Assembly: GCF_023634655.1 (NCBI RefSeq) | Contig: NZ_JAMKMS010000006.1 | Span: forward strand, 124,001-188,000 | Source of the DNA: Vibrio methylphosphonaticus | Lineage (GTDB): Bacteria; Pseudomonadota; Gammaproteobacteria; Enterobacterales; Vibrionaceae | Length of the DNA stretch: 64,000 nt | Reading direction: 5' to 3' | Shown here: positions 8,266-16,471 of the stretch, one piece after another | Position numbering within the stretch: position 1 is the first letter of the stretch | Layout: each line of letters begins with the position of its first letter | The notes under the pieces: generated by a model | Told to the model about the DNA's origin: nothing | The model's database searches: none | What the model saw: the letters and a program-made list of their open reading frames with translations, nothing else | Program-made: the position numbers and the translations under genes

Positions 8266-9726
8266 ATGGAAAACTTTAAACATCTGCCAGAACCATTCCG
8301 TATTCGTGTTGTTGAGCCAGTAAAACGTACGACTCGTGAATACCGAGATGAAGCTATTGTAAAAGCGGGTATGAACCCATTCTTATTAGACAGTGAAGAT
8401 GTTTTCATTGATTTGTTGACCGACAGTGGTACAGGTTCAATTACGCAAGAAATGCAAGCTGCTATGCTTCGTGGTGATGAGGCTTATAGTGGCAGCCGCA
8501 GTTACTATGCACTTGCGAATGCAGTTAAAGATATTTTTGGCTATGAGCTTACGATTCCAACTCACCAAGGGCGTGGCGCAGAGCAAATCTATATTCCAGT
8601 GCTGATTAATAAGCGTGAAAAAGAGAAAGGTTTAGATCGCACTAAGATGGTTGCGTTGTCGAACTACTTCTTTGATACGACGCAAGGTCATACACAAGTT
8701 AACTGTTGTGTTGCGAAAAACGTCTACACTAAAGATGCATTTGATACTGCTGTGAATGCAGACTTTAAAGGTAACTTTGACTTAGAAAAATTGGAAGAAG
8801 CAATTATTGAAGCAGGTGCAGCGAATGTTCCATATATCGTGAGCACGATTACCTGTAACTCTGCTGGTGGTCAACCCGTGTCGATTGCGAACCTAAAAGC
8901 GGTGTATGAAATTGCGCAGAAATATGACATTCCGGTGATTATGGATTCCGCTCGTTATGCTGAGAATGCTTATTTCATACAGCAGCGCGAAGAAGGCTAT
9001 CAAGATTGGACTATCGAAGAAATTACTCGTGAAACTTACAAGTATGCTGACGCATTAGCGATGTCTGCTAAGAAAGACGCGATGGTACAAATGGGCGGAC
9101 TATTGTGCTTCAAAGATGAATCTTTGATGGACGCCTACACGGAGTGTCGTACTCTTTGTGTTGTGCAAGAAGGCTTCCCGACCTATGGCGGTCTAGAAGG
9201 AGGCGCGATGGAGCGTCTAGCGGTTGGTCTATATGATGGTATGCGTCAAGAGTGGTTGGCTTACCGAATTAATCAAGTGCAATACTTGGTGAATGGTCTT
9301 GAAGCAATCGGGGTCGTTTGTCAGCAAGCTGGTGGTCATGCGGCATTCGTCGATGCAGGTAAGCTACTACCACACATTCCTGCGGATCAATTCCCTGCTC
9401 ACGCACTCGCTTGTGAGTTGTACAAAGTTGCGGGTATTCGTGCAGTTGAAATTGGCTCATTACTGTTAGGTCGTGATCCTGCAACAGGCAAACAACACGC
9501 TTGCCCTGCAGAGCTGCTTCGCTTAACCATTCCTCGCGCAACATATACTCAAACGCATATGGACTATGTGATTGAAGCGTTCGAAAAAGTGAAAGAAAAT
9601 GCTCATAAAGTAAAAGGTTTAGACTTTACCTATGAGCCTGCAGTATTGCGTCACTTTACTGCTCGTCTGAAAGAAGTTGAAAAAGTTACAACCAGTACGA
9701 CTGAGTCAGCATTGGCAGAAGCGTAA
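8266..9726 (+). CDS. tnaA: Tryptophanase (tryptophan indole-lyase)
   Basis: 486 residues, nearly collinear with E. coli TnaA from [15 protein letters not shown] onward. The PLP lysine lies in [19 protein letters not shown]. The substrate- and PLP-binding segments [40 protein letters not shown] and [11 protein letters not shown] are all present. It is a cytosolic PLP enzyme that splits L-tryptophan to indole, pyruvate and ammonia; it also degrades cysteine and serine through 2-aminoacrylate. TAGGA before the ATG serves as ribosome site. The tnaC leader upstream predicts induction by tryptophan. A C-terminal extension ([13 protein letters not shown]) goes beyond the E. coli end. A strong hairpin terminator follows directly. 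Confidence 0.97.
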   Translation: MENFKHLPEPFRIRVVEPVKRTTREYRDEAIVKAGMNPFLLDSEDVFIDLLTDSGTGSITQEMQAAMLRGDEAYSGSRSYYALANAVKDIFGYELTIPTHQGRGAEQIYIPVLINKREKEKGLDRTKMVALSNYFFDTTQGHTQVNCCVAKNVYTKDAFDTAVNADFKGNFDLEKLEEAIIEAGAANVPYIVSTITCNSAGGQPVSIANLKAVYEIAQKYDIPVIMDSARYAENAYFIQQREEGYQDWTIEEITRETYKYADALAMSAKKDAMVQMGGLLCFKDESLMDAYTECRTLCVVQEGFPTYGGLEGGAMERLAVGLYDGMRQEWLAYRINQVQYLVNGLEAIGVVCQQAGGHAAFVDAGKLLPHIPADQFPAHALACELYKVAGIRAVEIGSLLLGRDPATGKQHACPAELLRLTIPRATYTQTHMDYVIEAFEKVKENAHKVKGLDFTYEPAVLRHFTARLKEVEKVTTSTTESALAEA

Positions 9727-9735
9727 ATAACCACT

Positions 9736-9769
9736 AGAGCGTAGCAAGTAAATGCTACGCTCTTTTTTT
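9736..9769 (+). terminator. Strong intrinsic terminator between tnaA and tnaB
   Basis: AGAGCGTAGCA (9736-9746) pairs perfectly with TGCTACGCTCT (9753-9763), an 11-bp stem with a 6-nt loop and a run of T directly after. It lies 10 bases past the tnaA stop and should greatly reduce read-through into tnaB. Confidence 0.92.
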
Positions 9770-9825
9770 GCCTGAATAATAAAAGCTGAAACTAATCATA
9801 ACGAGAAATTCTACGAGAATATATT

Positions 9826-11040
9826 ATGAATAAGAGTCCATCTTTAATAGGTGGTGCCTGTATTATTGCCAGCGTATGTGTGGGTGCTGGAATGCTAGGG
9901 CTACCGAGTGCAGGAGCAGGGGCGTGGACAGTTTGGTCCCTATTGGTAATAACTATTACCATGATAGTAATGACAATATCCGGTTGGATGTTGTTGGAAG
10001 CATTTAAAAACTACGATCTAAAAGTTTCATTTGATACAGTTACGAAGGATTTATTAGGATCAAAAATAAATCTATTTAATAATATAACCGTGTACTTTGT
10101 TGGTGGTATTCTTTTATACGCCTATATTACCTCTTCTGGTCTTATATTAAAAGATGTCCTAGGAATAAATGACAAGCTTGCTTCCATTTTCTTTGTGCTT
10201 ATTTTTTCTACCTTTGTTTGGCATTCAACACGCGCCGTCGACCGTATATCGGTTGTACTGATCGCTTTTATGGTTCTAAGTTTTATTTTTGGTGTGTCGG
10301 GCTTAGCCGTCAATGTTGATATGGGTGTGCTCTTGGACACGATCAGCGCCGAAAACAACTATGCACCGTACGCGATGGCGATGCTACCAGTAGCGTTGAC
10401 TTCTTTTGGTTATCATCATTCGGTGTCATCAATGCGTGCCTACTATGGGAGTGAATCTCAGGCGAAAAAAGCAATTCTAGGAGGCACGGTTATCGCGTCT
10501 ATCCTCTATTTCGTTTGGCTTATTAGTATTTTTGGTAATCTGCCTCGCGCAAACTTTGGTCCTGTCATTGAGCAAGGTGGAAACGTTGACGCCTTACTCA
10601 CCGCGCTTGGCTCAGTTATAGAGTCCGATAGAGTGGCGAATGCCATTAATACATTTTCAATGGCGGCGATTCTATCCTCATTCATTGGAGTAGGGCTGGG
10701 TTTGTTTGATTTCCTTGCTGATTTCTTTAAGTTTGAAGATTCCCGTCAAGGGCGTGCAAAAACGTGGTTAGCAACGTTCTTACCTCCTCTTATATTTTCT
10801 CTACTGTTTCCTTTTGGTTTTGTCATTGCCATTGGTTATGCGGGCGCAGCGGCTACGGTGTGGGCATGTATTATTCCTGCGATGTTAGCCAAGAAAACGA
10901 GAGACGGTGACAATGGAACAGAGGGCTTCCGAGCACCTGGTGGCATGATAATGATCTATTTAGTGATTGGCTTTGGTGTACTCACTGCCGTTTTCCACTT
11001 CTTATCTATGCTAGGAATGTTACCAATGTTCACTGGCTAA
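9826..11040 (+). CDS. tnaB: Tryptophan permease (HAAAP family)
   Basis: 404 residues, about 11 hydrophobic segments, no signal peptide. The start (SLIGGACIIASVCVGAGMLGLPSAGAG) is the glycine-rich TM1 of the hydroxy/aromatic amino acid permease family (TnaB, Mtr, TyrP). Further family-like segments are YGYHHSVSSMRAYY-like (FGYHHSVSSMRAYYGS) and the late FGFVIAIGYAGAAATVWA. It imports tryptophan (and perhaps indole-related substrates) across the inner membrane with protons. It lies 99 bases after tnaA but behind a strong terminator, so it may have its own promoter or depend on partial read-through. Assignment to TnaB rather than Mtr or TyrP rests mainly on linkage. Confidence 0.88.
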   Translation: MNKSPSLIGGACIIASVCVGAGMLGLPSAGAGAWTVWSLLVITITMIVMTISGWMLLEAFKNYDLKVSFDTVTKDLLGSKINLFNNITVYFVGGILLYAYITSSGLILKDVLGINDKLASIFFVLIFSTFVWHSTRAVDRISVVLIAFMVLSFIFGVSGLAVNVDMGVLLDTISAENNYAPYAMAMLPVALTSFGYHHSVSSMRAYYGSESQAKKAILGGTVIASILYFVWLISIFGNLPRANFGPVIEQGGNVDALLTALGSVIESDRVANAINTFSMAAILSSFIGVGLGLFDFLADFFKFEDSRQGRAKTWLATFLPPLIFSLLFPFGFVIAIGYAGAAATVWACIIPAMLAKKTRDGDNGTEGFRAPGGMIMIYLVIGFGVLTAVFHFLSMLGMLPMFTG

Positions 11041-11151
11041 TGAACCAGAACATCATACCCAAGTAGATGGCCGACTATCTACATCAACGATTTAACTTAG
11101 AGATTGGTTTCATCGCTCTGAGTGACACAAATAATGGATAAAGGAACATAT

Positions 11152-11535
11152 ATGACCGCGATTTCTACCAATAAAGCCCCTTTGGCTATTGGGCCTTACG
11201 TTCAAGGCGTAACATTTGGCAATATGGTAATAACATCAGGGCAGCTGCCTATTAATCCGGAAACAAAAGTGATGGATAGTGATGTTGCCGAGCAAACAAT
11301 ACAGTCGTTAACGAATGCGGTTGCGATTGTTCGTGAAGCGGGCTTAGAGCCTCGCCATATTGTAAAGGCTACGGTGTTTGTTAAGGACTTAAACGAATTT
11401 TCTAAAATCAATGCTGCCTATGAGGCATTCTTCGAAGCTCATAGCGCTCCGTTTCCAGCTCGTTCATGTGTGGAGGTTGCACGTTTGCCTATGGATGCGA
11501 AAGTCGAAATTGAAGTGATAGCGGTTTTGCAATAA
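11152..11535 (+). CDS. RidA family enamine/imine deaminase
   Basis: 127 residues from the ATG at 11152 (MTAISTNKAPLAIGPYVQG), chosen because AAAGGA sits ten bases upstream and because the family starts at this point; a longer frame opens at 11122. RidA hallmarks are visible: IGPYVQG, TSGQLPINPET, EAGLEPRHIVKATVFVKDLNEFSKINAAY, and the catalytic Arg in FPARSCVEVARLP followed by DAKVEIEVIAV. RidA proteins hydrolyse 2-aminoacrylate and related enamines released by PLP enzymes to the keto acid and ammonia in the cytosol. Location 111 bases after tnaB suggests it protects against 2-aminoacrylate made during TnaA catabolism. Confidence 0.9.
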   Translation: MTAISTNKAPLAIGPYVQGVTFGNMVITSGQLPINPETKVMDSDVAEQTIQSLTNAVAIVREAGLEPRHIVKATVFVKDLNEFSKINAAYEAFFEAHSAPFPARSCVEVARLPMDAKVEIEVIAVLQ

Positions 11536-11570
11536 GTAAGACGAGACTATAACCGAGTAGTTGGTCAGGG

Positions 11571-11589
11571 GGCGCCTTGATAAGGCGCC
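11571..11589 (+). terminator. Hairpin after ridA
   Basis: GGCGCCTT-GAT-AAGGCGCC forms a perfect 8-bp GC-rich stem 35 bases after the ridA stop. There is no clear U-run. It lies between convergent genes and probably ends transcription or stabilises 3' ends. Confidence 0.5.
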
Positions 11590-11664
11590 TCATCTCAAGC
11601 AGGTTGCTTGCTTCCCCATCGGTATTTCATTTAATGAACTGGGAATTCATTGTTTTGTGAAGAG

Positions 11665-11886
11665 TTACTTACTTCTCCACGTTTTACTTACCCAACCTCC
11701 TGCATTTTCGTCAAAATAATTGCCTGTAAATTCTTGTTTGAATTCAACGATATTATCTCGTTCAGGGTGCTGGTCTAACAAAGAATTGATGTACTGCGCC
11801 ATTGGGTCATTACATTGTTCTCTTACTTTTCTCTCCGCGACTTCTTTTATGATTTGCATGCGGTACGACTTACTCATTTTTTTCAT
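11665..11886 (-). CDS. Small hypothetical protein (73 aa)
   Basis: The ATG at 11886 is preceded by a near-perfect ribosome site (AAAGGAGG, six bases before the start), which argues for a real gene. The protein is highly charged: a basic start (MKKMSKSYRMQIIKEVAERKVREQ), a middle rich in acidic residues (HPERDNIVEFKQEF) and an aromatic, basic end (GGWVSKTWRSK). There is no signal peptide or membrane segment. I do not recognise a family. It lies between ridA (convergent) and the arginase-fold gene (divergent). Confidence 0.65.
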   Translation of the reverse strand: MKKMSKSYRMQIIKEVAERKVREQCNDPMAQYINSLLDQHPERDNIVEFKQEFTGNYFDENAGGWVSKTWRSK

Positions 11887-12119
11887 CTTTTACCTCCTTT
11901 GCTGCGAGCGGTTTACAAACCATAGGAGGGTTTTAGATGTCGGTCAAATAATGACCAATGTTTTATTGAGAAATTAGTTCAATAGTGTTAGGCCGACGTA
12001 TAACAACGAGCAAAAAAGGCTAAAGTTACATCCAGTATGTTACTGCCCAAAGTAACCCATTCGAACTATTATTGCTGGCAGTTTTTAACAAGTCCCCTTG
12101 TTTAGATCGGAGATACATC

Positions 12120-13268
12120 ATGTCAAACTTCAAAAAATGGCCAGCCATCGACCCAGAGAAAGTCGCTAAATATAAATACATCTGGGAAAATGTATCCGCC
12201 GCTGACAATTTAGATCCAAAAATCGCTGCTTATCTCGCTCGTGTTAAAGAGCAGGGTGGCGGTAAAGGTATTGAACAACTTAGCTTTATCAACAAAGATT
12301 ACTTAGGCTTTTATCAAGCGCCGTTTTCACAAGATCTCGATAATGCTGACGTTGTTATCTACGGCATGGGAATTGAAAAATGTTCACCAACCGGCTCATC
12401 TCATAAGTTCGCACCACAGCGTTTACGTCACCTAAGTAAAATGGGGATGGGGACTGTTGGTGATAACGGTGAGTTGCCATTCGAATGGTGCCGTGTTATC
12501 GATTACGGAAACTGGGATAGCTTAGGTCAATTTGAGCTCAAAGCAGAAGTTGAACAGTTGACTGAGCTTCTTCATCACATGGTTGTTGAAAAAGACTGTA
12601 CACCGCTTGTCTTCGGTGGTGATCACACTATTCCATATCCAACCATGCGCGCTTTAGGTGAAAAATACGGTCCATTGCGAGTGATTCACTTCGATGGTCA
12701 CTATGACTTATCAACAAGAGCCGATTTTGATTATCCGTACACGTCTGGCCACTGGTTGGCTAAATTGTACTCAGAAGGCCTAGCGGATCCAGAGCGCACG
12801 GTGCAAATTGGTATGCGTGGTCGCCAAACGGCACTTGTTAAAGGTAACCATATTGCATTTGGTACGACGGGCTTTACGTCGAACGAAGTGTATGACCTTG
12901 GTGTTGACGCCATGGTTGAGAGCATCATCGAACGTTGTGGTGATGGTGGTCCGGTTTATCTGACGTTCGACTTAGATGCATTAGATACCGCGTTCTGTCG
13001 TGCTAACTCAAGTCCCGATCCATTCGGTCTAAGCCATCTGCAAGTTTACGAAATCCTGCGTAAAGTGAAAGCGTCAGGTAAAGTTCGTCTTGTTGGTGCA
13101 GATATCGCTGAATATACTCCGGATACGGATCCAACAGATAAAGATGGCATTATCGCAGCTGGCTTTGGCTGGGAGCTGTTCTGTTGGCTGGCTGAGACTA
13201 AGCGTGACGAAAACGGCGAAGATCGCCACACGGAATGGCCATTGGCATTTGGTTCTGTGACTTTATAA
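12120..13268 (+). CDS. Ureohydrolase (arginase/agmatinase) superfamily enzyme, substrate unknown
   Basis: 382 residues from the ATG at 12120 (MSNFKKWPAID), supported by CGGAGA upstream; an in-frame ATG at 12072 adds 16 unlikely residues. The manganese-ligand motifs of the arginase fold are in order: GGDHTIPYP (His about 169), HFDGHYDL (Asp192, His194, Asp196) and TFDLDALDTAF (Asp284, Asp286). All six expected metal ligands are present. It differs from classic arginase in DGHYD (usual DAHxD) and DLDALDTAF (usual SxDxxDP). The enzyme should hydrolyse a guanidino compound to urea and an amine, but arginine, agmatine, guanidinobutyrate, formimidoylglutamate or guanidine cannot be told apart here. 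It has its own terminator downstream. Confidence 0.82.
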   Translation: MSNFKKWPAIDPEKVAKYKYIWENVSAADNLDPKIAAYLARVKEQGGGKGIEQLSFINKDYLGFYQAPFSQDLDNADVVIYGMGIEKCSPTGSSHKFAPQRLRHLSKMGMGTVGDNGELPFEWCRVIDYGNWDSLGQFELKAEVEQLTELLHHMVVEKDCTPLVFGGDHTIPYPTMRALGEKYGPLRVIHFDGHYDLSTRADFDYPYTSGHWLAKLYSEGLADPERTVQIGMRGRQTALVKGNHIAFGTTGFTSNEVYDLGVDAMVESIIERCGDGGPVYLTFDLDALDTAFCRANSSPDPFGLSHLQVYEILRKVKASGKVRLVGADIAEYTPDTDPTDKDGIIAAGFGWELFCWLAETKRDENGEDRHTEWPLAFGSVTL

Positions 13269-13285
13269 GCTTAGGGCGTCATGAT

Positions 13286-13338
13286 CTAGGTTCGTTATGA
13301 GCTAGGTTCGTTACGAGCTTAGTACGTTATGAGCTAGC
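13286..13338. repeat. Degenerate 16-bp tandem repeat, about 3.3 units
   Basis: Units CTAGGTTCGTTATGAG, CTAGGTTCGTTACGAG and CTTAGTACGTTATGAG, then a partial CTAGCG, lie between the stop of the arginase-fold gene and its terminator. Confidence 0.85.
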
Positions 13339-13350
13339 GAAATAAACAAT

Positions 13351-13379
13351 AAAAGGTTCGACAGTGTCGAGCCTTTTTT
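13351..13379 (+). terminator. Intrinsic terminator after the arginase-fold gene
   Basis: AAAAGGTTCGAC / GTCGAGCCTTTT forms a 12-bp stem with one G-T pair and a short loop, ending in a T-run. Confidence 0.85.
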
Positions 13380-13420
13380 GATCCTGCCTTATTTGCTGTG
13401 CTTGTCAGTGTTAATGGTAG

Positions 13421-13475
13421 CTCCTGTGAGTCTTAAATACTGTTCCTGCTAGTCTTAAATACTGCTCCTGATTAC
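13421..13475. repeat. Degenerate 22-bp tandem repeat, about 2.4 units
   Basis: CTCCTGTGAGTCTTAAATAC-TG is followed by TTCCTGCTAGTCTTAAATAC-TG and then by the start of a third copy (CTCCTG). It lies in the gap between the terminator of the arginase-fold gene and the Fur-box region. Confidence 0.8.
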
Positions 13476-13595
13476 GTGAAGTAGGGCGTTAGTCAATCAA
13501 GCCTAAAGACAGCAAAGCAAGGTATGCATTGCTATTTTAACCATGTAAAACAAAGTAAATTGACGAGACAAAAGCAAAGTCTGTGGTAAACTTAA

Positions 13596-13610
13596 TGATA
13601 ACAATAATCA
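13596..13610. promoter_or_regulatory. Candidate Fur box
   Basis: TGATAAC-A-ATAATCA matches the 7-1-7 Fur palindrome TGATAATNATTATCA at all but two positions. It lies 17 bases before the start of the siderophore-interacting protein gene, where bound Fe-Fur would block transcription. Confidence 0.75.
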
Positions 13611-13626
13611 TTAATATAAGTGTGCT

Positions 13627-14394
13627 ATGAAAAAGCCATCTCCTAAAGTCCTTACCTTGACCCAGTCTGAGTCGTTGACACCAAACATGCGCCGTCTCAC
13701 CTTGCAATCAGACGCGTTAAAAACATTCGACCCTAGCAGTAACGGAAGTTATATCAAATTCTTGTTTAATGAAAATGGCGGCACTGCACTCAACGGCCTG
13801 AGTGAAGACAATCGTCCCAAAATGCGCACTTACACGATACGCTCGCTTGATGTTGACCACGGTACGATTGAGGTGGACTTTGTCACCCATATCACTGAAG
13901 ACCAACTATGTGGATTCGGCAGTCGTTGGGCGATGGATGCGCAAGTGGGCGATCAAATTAGTATTGTGGGGCCTGGCGCAATCCAAAATGTAAATACTGA
14001 GAAAGATTGGTTTTTCTTCAATGCAGATATGACCTCACTTCCTGCTCTGTCAGTAAAACTGGCAGAATTACCTACAGACGCGAAAGGTTACGCGATTATC
14101 CAATTAATAGACGCAGCGGACCAGCAAACGATAGCGGCACCGCAAGGCATTGATGTCATTTGGACAACAGAACCTGTCTCTAAAGTCGCGATTTCACAGA
14201 CGTGGTTAAGCGGTGAACCATATGTATGGTGCGCTTGCGAGTTTGATGAAATGAAGCAATTGAGACAGTTTTTCCGCAACGATAAAGCCATCCCCAAAGA
14301 CGATATTTACATTAGTAGTTATTGGAAAAAAGGTGTGGCAGAAGACGGTCATAAGGTCATTAAGAAGCAAGACCATGATGAATTTGAAGGCTAG
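13627..14394 (+). CDS. Siderophore-interacting protein (FAD-dependent ferric-siderophore reductase family)
   Basis: 255 residues, cytosolic. The N-terminal half is the FAD-binding SIP domain: SLTPNMRRLTLQSDAL, then RTYTIRSLDVDHGTIEVDFVTH (R-x-Y-T-x-R flavin motif) and GDQISIVGPG. The C-terminal half is the NAD(P)H-binding SIP domain (FFFNADMTSLPALSVKLAELP and the closing YISSYWKKGVAEDGHKVIKK). The family (ViuB, YqjH) reduces ferric siderophores to release iron in the cytoplasm. A Fur box directly upstream fits iron-starvation induction. No siderophore transport genes are adjacent, so it probably serves receptors encoded elsewhere. The ribosome site is weak. Confidence 0.9.
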   Translation: MKKPSPKVLTLTQSESLTPNMRRLTLQSDALKTFDPSSNGSYIKFLFNENGGTALNGLSEDNRPKMRTYTIRSLDVDHGTIEVDFVTHITEDQLCGFGSRWAMDAQVGDQISIVGPGAIQNVNTEKDWFFFNADMTSLPALSVKLAELPTDAKGYAIIQLIDAADQQTIAAPQGIDVIWTTEPVSKVAISQTWLSGEPYVWCACEFDEMKQLRQFFRNDKAIPKDDIYISSYWKKGVAEDGHKVIKKQDHDEFEG

Positions 14395-14444
14395 TACCTA
14401 AATCCAAGTTAGTACATAAGCTAGTACATAAGTTGGTACCTAAG
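14391..14444. repeat. Degenerate 12-bp tandem repeat, 4 units, beginning at a stop codon
   Basis: The first unit begins with the stop codon of the SIP gene (CTAGTACCTAAATCCAAG, 18 nt), followed by TTAGTACATAAG, CTAGTACATAAG and TTGGTACCTAAG. The rest of the 401-bp gap up to the next gene (14445-14795) shows no ORF, RNA gene or operator that I can support. Confidence 0.85.
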
Positions 14445-14795
14445 TAAACGCAGTGATTGCTTTAGTCATTGGTGGCAACCAAGGCTATACAAGTTAAAGA
14501 GAGTGATGGCTGCGCTTTTAAGTATTGGTGAGTTTGATTAATCATATAAAATAAGCTCACCAAACTTAGCTGTAAATTTGCTGCGCCCGCATGCAAGTCC
14601 GTGATAAATTCTACTTATGTCACATTAATCTTCACTAATATCCGGCTTTATTTTTCCTAGCAGATTAAGTGTCTGCTTGTTAGACTCCCGCACAGAAAAA
14701 TAACAACATAATTACATCCCAAATACGCGTCTTGCCTTTTGTACCCTACATACAAATGAGAGGCGCGATTAACTGATAGAGGTCCCCCAGGTACT

Positions 14796-16253
14796 ATGAG
14801 TAATAGCACTATCTCGCAATCGGAAATTCATCAAAATCAATGGCAACTAAATCAAACACTTGTCGAGTCACTTTTACCTATTCTAGGTCGACTCTATCGA
14901 GAAAAAGGCGTGGAAATCCTGTTGTTTGGTAAGACGCTTGTTAACGCCACCACGATTGATATTATTAAAACCCACCGAGTCTCTCGTCATTACGCTCCTC
15001 AGCCCGTTAATGTTGCTCAAACTGCGCCATTAATAGAAAAACTCATCGAACTTGACTTGTCGCCGTGTTGTATCGATATCGGTCAGCTTGCCCAACAATA
15101 CTGGTCAACTCACGATGATCATAAGAATATTGCAGATTTCTTGATGACGTCACTGGCAGAAAGCATTAGCAGCAATGGTGAGAAAGAAACTCGAGATGTT
15201 GTGCTTTATGGGTTTGGTCGCATTGGGCGTCTTCTGACGCGAATCTTAGTTGAGAAAAGTGGCCCAGGTTATCCACTTCGTTTGCGTGCTATTGTTGTGC
15301 GTGGCGGGAAAGATGGCGATTTACAAAAACGCGCGAGTTTGCTGCGCCGAGATTCAGTGCACGGTCAGTTTAATGGCAGTATTGTTGTTGACGAAGAGAA
15401 CAAAGCGTTGATCGTGAATGGCAACTACATTCAGGTGATTTATGCGAATTCGCCTACCGATGTCGACTATACGCATTATGGTATCAACAATGCTCTTGTT
15501 GTCGACAATACCGGTGTTTGGCGTGACGCTGAAGGTTTAGGCCAACATGTTGCCTGTCAAGGTGCAGAGCGCGTGTTGCTAACCGCTCCAGGAAAAGGCG
15601 ACATTAAAAACGTCGTATTTGGTGTTAATCACGATGTGATTCAAGACAGCGACACGATAGTGTCGGCTGCAAGTTGCACGACGAATGCAATTACGCCAAC
15701 GCTTAAAGCGGTTAATGACAAATATGGCATTGTATCAGGGCATATTGAAACGGTTCACTCTTATACCAACGATCAAAACTTGATTGATAATTACCATAGT
15801 GGTGATCGTCGGGGTCGTTCTGCGTCGTTAAATATGGTTCTCACGTCAACGGGTGCAGCAAAAGCGGTATCTAAAGCACTTCCTGAGCTAGAAGGTAAGT
15901 TGAGCGGCAACGCGATTCGAGTACCGACCCCAAATGTTTCAATGGCGGTCGCGAACTTAAACCTTGAGAAAACGGTATCTAAAGATGAGTTGAATGCGTA
16001 CCTTCGCGAGATCTCATTGACGTCTTCACTTGCAGCGCAAATTGACTACACAGACTCGACGGAAATTGTCTCTACCGATTTGGTTGGCGCACGTCATCCC
16101 GGTATTATCGATGGTCAAGCCACAATAGCGCAAGATAACCGGTGTGTGCTTTACATTTGGTATGACAATGAATTTGGTTATAGCTGCCAAGTCGTTCATT
16201 GTATGGAACAGATGATGGGCGTAAAGTTTAAGACATACCCAGTTTTGGCGTAA
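14796..16253 (+). CDS. Glyceraldehyde-3-phosphate dehydrogenase, long form
   Basis: 485 residues, about 150 longer than standard GAPDH. Residues 1-about 130 form an extra helical N-terminal domain without a motif I recognise. The GAPDH core then starts with the NAD-binding YGFGRIGRLLTRIL, continues to the catalytic SAASCTTNAITP (active-site Cys) and HSYTNDQNLIDNYHSGDRRGRSAS, and ends with WYDNEFGYSCQVV. The long form is known in several gamma-proteobacteria next to or apart from the usual GapA. It interconverts glyceraldehyde-3-phosphate and 1,3-bisphosphoglycerate, and by analogy may favour gluconeogenesis. It is monocistronic, with a strong terminator. Confidence 0.92.
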   Translation: MSNSTISQSEIHQNQWQLNQTLVESLLPILGRLYREKGVEILLFGKTLVNATTIDIIKTHRVSRHYAPQPVNVAQTAPLIEKLIELDLSPCCIDIGQLAQQYWSTHDDHKNIADFLMTSLAESISSNGEKETRDVVLYGFGRIGRLLTRILVEKSGPGYPLRLRAIVVRGGKDGDLQKRASLLRRDSVHGQFNGSIVVDEENKALIVNGNYIQVIYANSPTDVDYTHYGINNALVVDNTGVWRDAEGLGQHVACQGAERVLLTAPGKGDIKNVVFGVNHDVIQDSDTIVSAASCTTNAITPTLKAVNDKYGIVSGHIETVHSYTNDQNLIDNYHSGDRRGRSASLNMVLTSTGAAKAVSKALPELEGKLSGNAIRVPTPNVSMAVANLNLEKTVSKDELNAYLREISLTSSLAAQIDYTDSTEIVSTDLVGARHPGIIDGQATIAQDNRCVLYIWYDNEFGYSCQVVHCMEQMMGVKFKTYPVLA

Positions 16254-16270
16254 CAGTAACGTAATATTGA

Positions 16271-16306
16271 AACCGCCACTGTTTGCTAGAAACAGTGGCG
16301 GTTTTT
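16271..16306 (+). terminator. Strong intrinsic terminator after GAPDH gene
   Basis: AACCGCCACTGTTT (16271-16284) pairs with AAACAGTGGCGGTT (16290-16303), a perfect 14-bp stem with a 5-nt loop and a T-run. Confidence 0.95.
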
Positions 16307-16321
16307 TATATGTCTCCTACT

Positions 16322-16459
16322 TTTCACGTCACGTATAGCTTTCACGTCACGTATAGTTTTCACGTCACATATAATTTTAGAACACGTATAGCTTTGGGTG
16401 ACATATAACGTATGGTGACAACTAGCTTTAGGTCGCGTTTAGTTTTGATTTCGCATCTA
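16322..16459. repeat. Degenerate 16-18-bp tandem repeat, about 8 units
   Basis: The array fills the DNA between the GAPDH terminator and the stop of the GH13 gene. The first three units are nearly identical (TTTCACGTCACGTATAGC, TTTCACGTCACGTATAGT, TTTCACGTCACATATAAT). Five more diverged units follow (TTTAGAACACGTATAGC, TTTGGGTGACATATAACG, TATGGTGACAACTAGC, TTTAGGTCGCGTTTAGT, TTTGATTTCGCATCTAA). Divergence grows towards the right. Confidence 0.85.
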
Positions 16460-16471
16460 AAACATGATGAA

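Noticed and set aside
11900-12119. Guanidine riboswitch before the arginase-fold gene
   Set aside because: I see no conserved motif of the known guanidine classes; only a small GTTAC/GTAAC palindrome is present.
14610-14640. CRP-like sequence (GTGATAAATTCTACTTATGTCACA) upstream of the GAPDH gene
   Set aside because: The TGTGA-like and TCACA halves are too far apart for the 6-base CRP spacer.
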